Below are positions 35,037 to 43,690 of a stretch of 64,000 bases of DNA, in pieces. A program made the position numbers and the translations under genes. The notes under the pieces were generated by a model. The model worked only from the letters and a program-made list of their open reading frames with translations. It made no database searches and was not told the origin of the DNA. The DNA is taken from positions 1 through 64,000 of the forward strand of contig JADYYS010000024.1 in the NCBI GenBank assembly GCA_020853525.1, written 5' to 3'. The stretch's first letter is position 1; each line of letters starts with the position of its first letter. Source of the stretch: Ardenticatenales bacterium (GTDB taxonomy: Bacteria; Chloroflexota; Anaerolineae; Epilineales; Epilineaceae).

Positions 35037-37058
35037 TCACCCCAGATTCTCGATCCGCACCGGCGCGATCCGATCCGCCGGCGCGAATCCCAGCACCCGC
35101 CCGTAGAAGTAGAGTTCGGCTTCCAGCGCCCGGGTGATGTTCTCGGCGCGCCGGAAGCCGTGCTGTTCGCCCTCGAACGGCACGTACGCCACCGGGATCC
35201 CCTTGGCCTTCAGCGCCGCCTCCATCGCCTCGGCCTGGGCGGGCGGGACGACGCGGTCCTCGAGGCCCTGGAAGAAGATGATCGGGCAGGCGAACCCTTC
35301 CACGTGGTGGATCGGCGAGCGCTCGACGTACAGGTCGCGCTGCTCCGGATAGGGGCCGATCAGGCGGTCGAGGTAGCGGGACTCGAACTTGTGCGTGTCC
35401 TTGGCCAGCGCCTCGAGGTCGCCGACGCCGTAGTGGCTGGCGCCGGCGGCGAAGACCTCGTGGAACGCGAGCGCGCAGAGCGTCGTGTAGCCGCCGGCGC
35501 TGCCGCCGCGGATCGCAAGGCGCGCGGGGTCGACATCGCCCCGCTCCACGAGGAAGCGTGCGCCGTTCACGCAGTCCGCCACGTCCACGATGCCCCACGC
35601 GCCGTCCAATCGGGCGCGGTAGGCGCGGCCGTAGCCGGTGCTGCCGCCGTAGTTCACGTCCAGCACGCCGAAGCCGCGGCTCGTCCAGTACTGGATGTCC
35701 GTGCTCAATCCGGTGGACGCGCTGCCCGTCGGGCCGCCGTGGCTGAGGACGAGAAGCGGCGGTCGTTCGCCCGGCGGGCCGACGAGCGCGGTGTTGTGCG
35801 GCGCGTAGAAGAAGCCGTGGGCCGTCGCGCCGTCCGTCGTCGGGAAGGCGATGGCCTCGGGTGTCGACACGTCGCTGTCGTGGAGCACGAGCGTGCTCGG
35901 CTGCCGGAGCACGTCCCACTCGCCGCTGGCCAGATCGACGGCGATGAGGGCGGTGGATGACGTCGGGGAGGCGGCGGTGAGGATGGCCCGGCCGGCGGCG
36001 ACGCGGACGGAGCCGAGCTCGGTGAACGGCAGCTCGTACGTCTTCGGCGTCGATGACCGGCCGGCGTCGGCGTCGATCCGCGCCAGGCGGCGTGCGCCGG
36101 GCGGGCCGTAGACGCAGACGACGGCGGCGTACGAACGAGCACCGCCGTCGCTGCGTGCGTTGCCGGCGCGGGGCGCGTCGTGCGCGACGGGCCCGACGAT
36201 CGGACGGGCTGAGAGCGGGGCGTCGAAGCCGAAGCTGGCGCCGCCGAAGGACCACTGCGGCACCGCGAACTCGGCGTCGAGCGGCCAGAGGGGCACGATC
36301 TCGCGCCCTTGCTGCCGGTAGAGGTTCCACCAGCCCGTGCGGTCCGACGCGAAGTGCAGCACGCCGGACGGCGACCACAGCGGGCCGTACACGGATTCCT
36401 CGGCGCCACCGGCCACGACCGTCCGCGAGCGGACCTTGCCGTCGTTGGCCACGTCGCCGACGCACAGCACGGTCCCGTCCCACGGCATGTTCGGGTGATC
36501 CCACTCCAGCCAGCACAGGCGCCGGCCGTCCGGGCTGAGGCGCGGGCTGGCGTAGAACGTTCGGCCCGTGACCAGCACCGTGACGGCGCCGCTCTCGCGG
36601 TCGATCGCGACGATCTCGTTGCGCGGCTCGGCGTTCTTCGCGCCGTGATCCTCGCGGACGCACAGCAGGCGGTCGCGCTCGCGGTCGATGACGGCGTCGG
36701 CGAAGCGCCACGGGCCGTCGGGCGTGAGCGGCTCGGGCCGGCCCTCGGGGTGGAAGTCGTAGATCCGCTGGTCGTCGAACTGCGAGAAGTAGAGGACGCC
36801 GTCCGCCACGGTGAACGCGGCGCCGCCGTACTCGTGCACGCGCGTGCGTGCGCTCCACGGCTCGGGCAGGAGGTCGATCACTTCGCCGTCGGGGGTGCGC
36901 TGCATGATCGTGACACGACCGCCTTCGTCCGGTCGCGTCTCTCCCCAATAGATCGTGTCCCCCTCGACGACGACGTCCGCGATGCGGCGCGCGCCGGCGG
37001 CGACGCGGTCGGCGGTGAGCGGGGAGGACCAGGTGCCGTATGGGGCGGGGCGGGGCAT
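35037..37058 (-). CDS. S9 family serine peptidase (prolyl oligopeptidase/acylaminoacyl peptidase type)
   Basis: A 673-residue cytoplasmic protein without a signal peptide. The N-terminal half (about 1-390) is a beta-propeller with WSPSG.LHFASDRTGWWNLYR-like blades. The C-terminal alpha/beta hydrolase has LLVLSHGGPTG, the nucleophile Ser520 in GGSAGGYT, Asp601 in GLEDRVV and His633 in EGEQHGFR, a complete triad. Such enzymes release dipeptides or acyl-amino acids from short peptides. GGAG lies six bases before the ATG. It is followed convergently by the DinB-family gene. Confidence 0.94.
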   Translation of the reverse strand: MPRPAPYGTWSSPLTADRVAAGARRIADVVVEGDTIYWGETRPDEGGRVTIMQRTPDGEVIDLLPEPWSARTRVHEYGGAAFTVADGVLYFSQFDDQRIYDFHPEGRPEPLTPDGPWRFADAVIDRERDRLLCVREDHGAKNAEPRNEIVAIDRESGAVTVLVTGRTFYASPRLSPDGRRLCWLEWDHPNMPWDGTVLCVGDVANDGKVRSRTVVAGGAEESVYGPLWSPSGVLHFASDRTGWWNLYRQQGREIVPLWPLDAEFAVPQWSFGGASFGFDAPLSARPIVGPVAHDAPRAGNARSDGGARSYAAVVCVYGPPGARRLARIDADAGRSSTPKTYELPFTELGSVRVAAGRAILTAASPTSSTALIAVDLASGEWDVLRQPSTLVLHDSDVSTPEAIAFPTTDGATAHGFFYAPHNTALVGPPGERPPLLVLSHGGPTGSASTGLSTDIQYWTSRGFGVLDVNYGGSTGYGRAYRARLDGAWGIVDVADCVNGARFLVERGDVDPARLAIRGGSAGGYTTLCALAFHEVFAAGASHYGVGDLEALAKDTHKFESRYLDRLIGPYPEQRDLYVERSPIHHVEGFACPIIFFQGLEDRVVPPAQAEAMEAALKAKGIPVAYVPFEGEQHGFRRAENITRALEAELYFYGRVLGFAPADRIAPVRIENLG

Positions 37059-37197
37059 GGGAGGCTCCGTAGGTGGGGCAAGACATGCCCTCGTTGGCGG
37101 CTATTCTACCGGAGGGCGTCCGATGGATGGCTCAGGTCAGGAACGGCGTTTCCGGCGAGACCGGTAGGTGCGGGGTTGTTCTCTTGGAACCGCCGGG

Positions 37198-38550
37198 TCA
37201 CGTCCACTCCTCCCGCTCTCGACCCCCGGCGCCCAGCACGCGGAGGAGGAGGTGGCGTGACACTTGCATACCAAGGAGGGTCAGCCCCAACAGGATGCCG
37301 ATGCCGGACGTGGCAAATCCTGCGATGAAGGGGCGCGCCCGGTTCATGATTGTCTCGAAGGGCAGGTCGGTCATCACCGTCAGCCAACCCTTCACCAGGC
37401 CTGCCCCGATCAAGCAGGCCCAGAATACGACGAGTGAGCCATTCAGCAGCCAGAACCCCAGCGATCGCGCCCGCGCATCGGCGCCCAATGCCACGGGATC
37501 CCCGATAATATAAGCGATGGAAGCGAACAGGATGGTGGTGTTGATACCGATGGTACTGCCCATCGCATGGGCTACTGTGATGTGTGTGCCATGTGTGAAG
37601 AGGTTCACTGCCGGTATGGAGATCAGCAGGGCAAGCGTGAGGTTGAGTACCACCCACACTTCGGAGGCGAACAGGAAGCGGTAGCTGAAGGACCGGGTAT
37701 GGAACAAGGAGGCCTCCACGGATCTGCGCCATTGGTGGATAATGCGGGCCAGCACGATCCACTCCGTCATGCTGACGACATAGGCGAGAATGCGCAGCCA
37801 GGAAGCACTGGGTACTGGATAGATATGGTGGGCCCAGCCAAAGAGCAGGTTGGTCAGGCCAAGCGAATACAGCAGGAAGGCGGACTTGGAGCGGGCTGGC
37901 GCCGTATCACCCGTGATGCGCTCCATCACGACCATCGCCGTTCCGTACACCAGCATGTTCCAGGAGCCGGTGAGTGCACCATAGGACTTCCACTGGACGG
38001 TGAGGTCGCGCACCACGTTGTCGTCCGGCTGCTGTAAGAGCCATAGATTCGACTCCAGATAGGCGAAGAGAAAGAACACGATTCCCGTGGCCCACATCCA
38101 CAGGTAAGCCGGCCAGGGAGTCCTCCTACGCAGCGCCGTCCGGAAGAAGTTCCACGTAAACAGCAGCCAGCCGATCACGATGGGGATGGCCAGCACGGGC
38201 GGGAACTCCCAATACTCACGCCCGCCGAAACGCCCCGTGAAGTAGGCGCCGACCACCAGCAGCCCTGTGACCAGAAAGATGGCCAGGTGCGCACGGACCA
38301 GGGCCGGGGAATGAAGCGGTACGCCCACCGTCTCCGGCAAGTAATGGTAGATGCCCCCTACGGCGGCCATGAAGATCCACGCGATCACCAGCGAGACATG
38401 CAGTGGCCTGGACTTTACGAAGGGCACCACATCGATCACACCGGGCACCACGTGCTGCCAGGCCCCGATCACCCCGAAGAAGGCCCCGATCCACAACGCT
38501 GCCACAGCGAACAGCAGAAACAGATGAGCGGTGGGGTCCCTACTCTCCAT
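37198..38550 (-). CDS. norB: NorB-like haem-copper oxidase subunit with altered metal-ligand residues
   Basis: A 450-residue, 12-helix protein of the NO reductase/cbb3 branch. It aligns with P. aeruginosa NorB: RPLHVSLVIAWIF (low-spin haem ligand His51), GWAHHIYPV (FeB ligands His241 and His242), SMTEW (Glu263, matching Glu280) and THGTHITVAH (haem b3 ligand His328). An ungapped alignment of helix VI places Tyr190 where the third FeB His207 should be, Thr194 for Glu211 and Asn198 for Glu215. Met330 replaces the second low-spin haem ligand His349 (AHAM instead of AHGH). The ATG overlaps the end of norC by 11 bases, so the two are coupled. Base composition is clearly less GC-rich than the neighbours, which suggests transfer. 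NO reduction is the family role; with these changes the activity is uncertain. Confidence 0.8.
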   Translation of the reverse strand: MESRDPTAHLFLLFAVAALWIGAFFGVIGAWQHVVPGVIDVVPFVKSRPLHVSLVIAWIFMAAVGGIYHYLPETVGVPLHSPALVRAHLAIFLVTGLLVVGAYFTGRFGGREYWEFPPVLAIPIVIGWLLFTWNFFRTALRRRTPWPAYLWMWATGIVFFLFAYLESNLWLLQQPDDNVVRDLTVQWKSYGALTGSWNMLVYGTAMVVMERITGDTAPARSKSAFLLYSLGLTNLLFGWAHHIYPVPSASWLRILAYVVSMTEWIVLARIIHQWRRSVEASLFHTRSFSYRFLFASEVWVVLNLTLALLISIPAVNLFTHGTHITVAHAMGSTIGINTTILFASIAYIIGDPVALGADARARSLGFWLLNGSLVVFWACLIGAGLVKGWLTVMTDLPFETIMNRARPFIAGFATSGIGILLGLTLLGMQVSRHLLLRVLGAGGREREEWT

Positions 38551-39064
38551 CGGGGATCATCTCCTTGTAGGTTCCGTACGGGGTGAGGTTCGCCGCCCTG
38601 ATGGGATAGGTTCCGGAGGCCGCCATGGCGTCAAGATAGGCCACCAAGTCATCCGCCTGCGACTTGTCCACGCCCAGATTGGGCATGCGTGCGGTGCCAT
38701 GCAGGATGAACGCCTTGGTGTACTCCGGCCCCTTCCCCTTGGCCCGTGTCACGTTGGTTAGGTCCGGACCCATGTATCCACCGAGCCCATAGAACTGATG
38801 GCACGCCGTACAGTTGAACTCCTGGTACCACTGACGGCCGCGCCGGGCCTGCTGGCTGAGTCCACCTCGCTCCGTAGGGACCGCCGTGGAGGTGGTCCAA
38901 GTAAGGACCGTTTGCACCACAAACAGCAGCACCAACACGGCGACGATCGCGCGCCGATGACGCGTAGCCCGCCACCGGATACGCTCGGAGTGGCCACCAG
39001 AGTCCGAATTCCGGAGACTCTGCAGCGCCGGGGTACTGGCGGTGAACACACCCTCTTGCTCCAT
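38540..39064 (-). CDS. norC: NorC-like membrane-anchored cytochrome c
   Basis: A 174-residue protein with one transmembrane helix (about 38-56) and a single c-type haem site CTACH (85-89) in GRQWYQEFNCTACHQFYGLGGYMGPDLTNV, typical of NorC. The likely axial Met is in GTARMPNLGV. It would donate electrons to the NorB-like subunit coded directly downstream. The N-terminus before the helix is longer than in many NorC proteins (about 37 residues). Lower GC than the surroundings, as for norB. Confidence 0.88.
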   Translation of the reverse strand: MEQEGVFTASTPALQSLRNSDSGGHSERIRWRATRHRRAIVAVLVLLFVVQTVLTWTTSTAVPTERGGLSQQARRGRQWYQEFNCTACHQFYGLGGYMGPDLTNVTRAKGKGPEYTKAFILHGTARMPNLGVDKSQADDLVAYLDAMAASGTYPIRAANLTPYGTYKEMIPDGE

Positions 39065-39419
39065 AGCACTTCACCGTTTACCTTGAAGGGCCGGCGAGAG
39101 CAGACATAATCTGTCGGTGGTTGGACCGATCGCCGTCGAGCGTTGGCGTTTCTTGAACGTGGGCGTCGAACCGACGAGCGTGAAGCTGTCGTCCCTGAAC
39201 GGTACACGCTTACGGACCATCAGGCGAACGCCCGAGCCTTCGGGAACACGTCGGCTTGGCAGTGATCTGGGCTGGATCACGATACAATCCAGCCTAGATC
39301 ACCACACAATCCAGCGTGGATCGCTACACGTTTCAGCCGGCATCAAGCGGCTCTCTTGTCCGCGCCCCGATTCACAACCCCGCGCCCCGACGGATCGGGC
39401 GCGCTCCGACGTCGAACCG
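39065..39419. other. intergenic region upstream of norC with 22-bp tandem repeats
   Basis: No gene is supported in these 355 bases. They contain an imperfect inverted repeat GACA-N5-TGTC near 39104-39116 (about 40 bases upstream of norC) and the tandem repeat at 39273-39338. Base composition changes from lower GC near norC to the window average by about 39350, so one edge of the transferred segment probably lies here. Confidence 0.5.
39273..39338. repeat. three 22-bp tandem repeats
   Basis: Units 39273-39294, 39295-39316 and 39317-39338 share the pattern TGGATCACNAYACAATCCAGCC; the first two match at 18 of 22 positions, the third is more diverged. Each unit has the dyad GGAT...ATCC. They could be protein-binding sites or the edge of a former element. 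Confidence 0.65.
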
Positions 39420-42400
39420 CTAACGTTCGACCGGCGCCTCGACGCGCACCCCGACGGCCTCCATGCGGCCATCGAGCCACCGCTCGCCGGCGGCATCGGG
39501 CCACGGGCGGCCGATCGGGCCGCCGAAGTTCCGCCACATCCGCGGCACGTCGGCGCTGTCGACCGCACGCGCGCGCACGATCGGCGTCGCGACGCGCAGC
39601 GCTCCGTCCGCGTCCAGCGCCGCCAGCCCCGCCCGCCGGTTGCTGTACCCCAGCGGCAGGTAAAGCGTGCGCCCGTCGCGTTCGTTCGGTCCCGGACCGG
39701 CTGGCGTCTCGAAGTCGGCCGTCTGGTCGATGATCTGGTGGCCGTCGGCCGTCGGCAGGACGATCCGCACCGCGGCCACGTCGCCCATCGCCCAGCCGCC
39801 GCGCGGCGGGACGTCGGCGGCGCCGAAGCGGAAGGCGCCGGTGCTGTCGGCCGTGCGGGCGATGGCGTACACCGCGCCGCTCCGCAGCCGCAGCACCACC
39901 TGCACCGTCCGCCCGGCCGGCGCCGTGCCGACGAGGTCCGTCGCGCCCGGCGACCAGTCGAACGCGAGCGGTTCGACGGGCACGACGGGCGACTCGGCGG
40001 GCGCCTGCAGCGTCACCGTGTCGCCGGCACGCATCGTCACCGCGCTGCCGGCGGCGTCCTTCACGCGGACATCGAACCGGCCCGACGCATCCGCCTTGCC
40101 CGTCCCCCGGCCGCGCTCCGTGCCGTCGGCCGCCTTCACGATCACGGTGACGTCGTCCAGCGGGTTCGCGTTCCCGGCCGTGCGGTCCGTGTGGATGTAG
40201 ACCTGCGCCAGGGCGCGGTAGACGTGGCGGAAGATGCGGTGGTCGTTCGGCGCGTACAGCGCGATCTCGATGCCCGTGCCCGGCGCGCCGAGATCGCCCG
40301 GGATGCCGGTCTGCAGTGCGCCGTCCGCGCCGGTCCGCTGCGGGAAGGCGAACTGGACGTTCACGTTCAGGATGCCGGCCGGCACCTGCGCCGCGCACGG
40401 CACGGCCGGCTGGACGAAGAACGTCGTGCCGGCCGGGCCGGTCCCGCGCACCTGGCGCGTCTGCCAGTCGACCTGCAGGTCCAGCGTCGGCAGCACGACG
40501 TCGGCCGTCGTCGCGCCGAGCTTCGCCTTGTCCGTGTGGCCGGCCGCCGAGGCGACGGCCGTGCCCGCCGTGTCGCGCAGCACGGTGCTGAAGAAGCCGT
40601 CGTAGCGCGCCTTCCCCTTGGCGCCGGCCAGCGTGCGGCCGCCGGCGTCGACGAGGTCGACCGCCACATCGTTGCGCACCTCGCCGAAGCCGCACGCGGT
40701 CGGACCGCTGTGCTCGGCGTTCAGAATCGGCACGGTGTGCGAGCGGACGACGTAGTGCCCGGCGGCGGGACGGTAGAGCGCGATCACCCGCGTCCCCGGC
40801 CGGACGTCGACGCGGGGCACGAAGTCGGCGGCGTACGTGCCGTTGGCCTCGACCGCCGGCCACGCCTGGAAGAAGCCGATCGATCCCGACCGCCCGTAGG
40901 CATTCAGCGCCAGCAGCGTCAGCGAGCCGCCCGTCGTCGCCCGTCCCTGAATCGCGTCCGTGGCGACGGCGGCCTGCACCGTCAGGTCCGGCAGCGTGAT
41001 CGTCAACGGGTCGACGTTCGGGTCGCCCGGCGTCACCGTGAGGACGTCGCCCATCTGGAGGACGACGGGCGCGCCGGCGCCGTCCGTGAACGCCACCGCC
41101 AGCGCGCCGCTCGCGTCGGCGGTCGTCTGCTCGTCGTCGAGCGTCCGGCCGCCGCGCTTCAGCGTCACCGTCGCCCGCACGCCCGGCGAGAGCGATGCCA
41201 TCACGAACGCCTGATCGGCATCGATGAGCATGCCGGGCGCGATCGTCGTGTTCAGGACGAGGTGCCCGCCGACGTTCGTCGACAGGAGGACGAAGTCGCC
41301 GAACTTCACGTCCCACGTGCCGGCGAAGCTGTGGCTGAAGTTGCCGGCCGCGTCCGCCGTGGCATCCGCTGTGGCCGCGATCCCGCCGCTCTGGTCGCCG
41401 GCGATCTGGAGCGTCACCTTGTTGTCGGGCAGCGTGTGGCCGTTGATGGTGTCGGTCTGGACGAACACCACGGCGTCGAGCGGCGGGATCACGAGCTCGA
41501 ACGCTTCGTCGCCGGCCGTGAACTTGAGCGTGTCGCCCGGCTGCATCGTGATCGGCGTGCCGGTCGTGTCGGTGAGCTGCAGGAAGAACTGCGGCTGGGC
41601 ACCGCTGACCGGTCCGATGAACAGGCCGTTGCCGCCGAACACCACCCCGTCGGCGCGGCCGATCAGCTTGCTGTCCGGCGTGTAGAGCTCGGCCGCGACC
41701 GTCCGGCCCAGCGGGCCGTTGCCGATGACGAAGTTGGATTGGAACGTGTTGCCGCCGTTGACGGTCAGCTGGATGGCCGCCCAGGTGGTGTAGAACTCGG
41801 CGCCCTCGCTCACGCTGACGAAGACGGTGCCGTTCGCCGGCCGCGCCAGGTCGACGGACGGCGCGGTCGCGGCCTGGTACATCCCCGATGCGTTCGAAAC
41901 CGCGGTGAACGAAGGCGCGCCGGCGGCGGTCTCGACGCGCACGCGCACCGCGGCACCGGCCGGCGCCTCGCCGCTCACCGTGTCCGCCGCGACGTCCGTC
42001 CGCGCCGTGAGCGTCGGCACGCGCAGCACGTCCGGATCGCCGTCGACGAACGCGATCTCGATCGCGTCGCCCGGCACGGGCGCCGGGCCGAAGCCGCCGC
42101 CGAAGAGGTTGTACTGCCCCTGGTCGTTCACGAACGTGCGCTGCTGCGTCTTGATGGTGCCGGCGCTGCTGCGGAGCGTAACCGTTACGACCTGGCCCGG
42201 CTCGGCGCGGCCCTGGCCGGCCAGGAAGCCGACGGCGGCGCGCACCTTGCGGACGACGGCCACCGCCAGCACCCGCGCGCCGGGGGCGGCCTCGTACGAG
42301 GCGCGGACGCGCCAGCCGGCGCCGAGGTCGAGCTGGCCGCTGAGCGGGAGGGCGTACGCCCCGGCGCCATCCGTCGTGGCGCTGTAGCTGCCGCTGCGGC

Positions 42401-43409
42401 CGTCCATGTCGTCGGCGTTGAGCGTAACCATCGTCGCGGCCGGGCCGGTGCCGGAGACCGCGTCGGCGGCCGGGTCGAGGACGACGGTGAGGGCGGCCAG
42501 CGTGGCGGTGAGCGTCTCATCGGAGCCGGCGGGGCCGCCCGTCGTCCGGATCGTCACGACCTGTCCTGCGGCAAGCGGCTGAGGCGGAACGGATGGGGCG
42601 CCCTGGCCGAGCACGGAGAGGACGAACGTCGCGCCGCCCGTCACCGCGGTCGGTGGAATCGTCTGCGTCGTGCCGTCCGTGCGGCTGATCTCCGCCGAAA
42701 CGAGCGCCCCCGCGGGGGCCTGGCCGCGGATGGCGTACGCCCCAAGCGTCATCTGGGCGCCGAGCGCCGCGAACTGGGTGACGAAGCGGTGATTCTCGGC
42801 CGTCGTCAGGCTGACCGTGCCCGCGACGGCGCCCGCCCGGAGGTCGGCCTCGCCGCCGAGCGCCACGGCAAACGCACCGCCGGCGTCGGCGGTGGCGGTG
42901 CGTTCGATCGTCGCCGCACCGGCGCCGCCCGTCACGATCGACAGGGCGAGCTGCGCTCCGGCCGGCGCCGTGCCGAACACGCGATCACCGGCGACGTCGA
43001 CGGCGGCCGCGAGGGCCGGCACGGTGACGCGCAGCGGCTTGCCGCCGGAGCGGGAGAGCATCAGCGCGTCGCCCGGCCGGATCACGCCGCCGCCCAGAAG
43101 GAACTGAACGGTCGCCACGCCGTCGGTGCCGGCGACGCCGAGCCCTTCGTCCTTCTTCACCCCGTCCGCGCCGACGAGCTCGGCGTTGACGGCGGTCTGC
43201 GGGACGGTCCGGTACGTCAGGGTGGTGCCGTGGAGCGGCACGACGAGCTCGGGTGCCGTCTGCGCGTTGGCCGTGCGCGCGCTGGGCGCGAGCGGCCAAC
43301 GCGTGGCCAGCGTCGCGGCGGCCGGGCTGAGGCACAGTCCGGACAACAAGCCGAACAAGACGAGCAATGCGATCGGGCGGACGGGTGTGAACCGACGGCG
43401 GGCAGGCAT
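39420..43409 (-). CDS. large secreted protein of tandem Ig-like repeats
   Basis: A 1329-residue protein. The ATG at 43409 has GAGGA upstream and starts a signal peptide (RPIALLVLFGLLSGLCLSPAAA, then NAQTAP). The rest is about a dozen repeats of 85-110 residues with the pattern D.V.GTAPAGA.V.L..., ADA.G.F...L....DL..G..V.V, which resembles carboxypeptidase-regulatory or invasin-like Ig folds. Near the C-terminus, GRTLYLPLGYSNRRAG introduces a last unrelated segment with PRMWRNFGGPIGRPWPDAAGERW. No transmembrane helix or sortase signal. Likely a surface or extracellular structural protein; partner unknown. It is divergent from prs. Confidence 0.85.
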   Translation of the reverse strand: MPARRRFTPVRPIALLVLFGLLSGLCLSPAAATLATRWPLAPSARTANAQTAPELVVPLHGTTLTYRTVPQTAVNAELVGADGVKKDEGLGVAGTDGVATVQFLLGGGVIRPGDALMLSRSGGKPLRVTVPALAAAVDVAGDRVFGTAPAGAQLALSIVTGGAGAATIERTATADAGGAFAVALGGEADLRAGAVAGTVSLTTAENHRFVTQFAALGAQMTLGAYAIRGQAPAGALVSAEISRTDGTTQTIPPTAVTGGATFVLSVLGQGAPSVPPQPLAAGQVVTIRTTGGPAGSDETLTATLAALTVVLDPAADAVSGTGPAATMVTLNADDMDGRSGSYSATTDGAGAYALPLSGQLDLGAGWRVRASYEAAPGARVLAVAVVRKVRAAVGFLAGQGRAEPGQVVTVTLRSSAGTIKTQQRTFVNDQGQYNLFGGGFGPAPVPGDAIEIAFVDGDPDVLRVPTLTARTDVAADTVSGEAPAGAAVRVRVETAAGAPSFTAVSNASGMYQAATAPSVDLARPANGTVFVSVSEGAEFYTTWAAIQLTVNGGNTFQSNFVIGNGPLGRTVAAELYTPDSKLIGRADGVVFGGNGLFIGPVSGAQPQFFLQLTDTTGTPITMQPGDTLKFTAGDEAFELVIPPLDAVVFVQTDTINGHTLPDNKVTLQIAGDQSGGIAATADATADAAGNFSHSFAGTWDVKFGDFVLLSTNVGGHLVLNTTIAPGMLIDADQAFVMASLSPGVRATVTLKRGGRTLDDEQTTADASGALAVAFTDGAGAPVVLQMGDVLTVTPGDPNVDPLTITLPDLTVQAAVATDAIQGRATTGGSLTLLALNAYGRSGSIGFFQAWPAVEANGTYAADFVPRVDVRPGTRVIALYRPAAGHYVVRSHTVPILNAEHSGPTACGFGEVRNDVAVDLVDAGGRTLAGAKGKARYDGFFSTVLRDTAGTAVASAAGHTDKAKLGATTADVVLPTLDLQVDWQTRQVRGTGPAGTTFFVQPAVPCAAQVPAGILNVNVQFAFPQRTGADGALQTGIPGDLGAPGTGIEIALYAPNDHRIFRHVYRALAQVYIHTDRTAGNANPLDDVTVIVKAADGTERGRGTGKADASGRFDVRVKDAAGSAVTMRAGDTVTLQAPAESPVVPVEPLAFDWSPGATDLVGTAPAGRTVQVVLRLRSGAVYAIARTADSTGAFRFGAADVPPRGGWAMGDVAAVRIVLPTADGHQIIDQTADFETPAGPGPNERDGRTLYLPLGYSNRRAGLAALDADGALRVATPIVRARAVDSADVPRMWRNFGGPIGRPWPDAAGERWLDGRMEAVGVRVEAPVER

Positions 43410-43430
43410 GGCGGAATTCCTCGTGAGATG

Positions 43431-43478
43431 GATGGGCAGGTGGGTGGGCAGGTGGATGAGCAGGTCGGTGGGCAGGTG
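43431..43478. repeat. 12-bp tandem repeats upstream of the Ig-repeat gene
   Basis: Four units of the type GRTGGGCAGGTG (43431-43442, 43443-43454, 43455-43466, 43467-43478), with two more degenerate copies up to 43504. They lie 22 to 95 bases upstream of the ATG of the minus-strand gene, so copy number could alter its leader. Confidence 0.75.
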
Positions 43479-43690
43479 GCACGGGTGGATGGCATGGGCA
43501 GGTGGACCGGGCGGGACGTACGCGGTTCGCCGCCGCACGGTTGCGCGCGTGCGCCACAGGGTTGGACGTCGGGACGGGGAGCGATGATTACATGCCGGCG
43601 GCGGGCTCGATGGCCGCACCTTGGCCCGTCCCCGCCCTTTGAGGCACCATACGCCCCCTGCCGGGCGCGCCCATCCGATGGAGTCGGACG

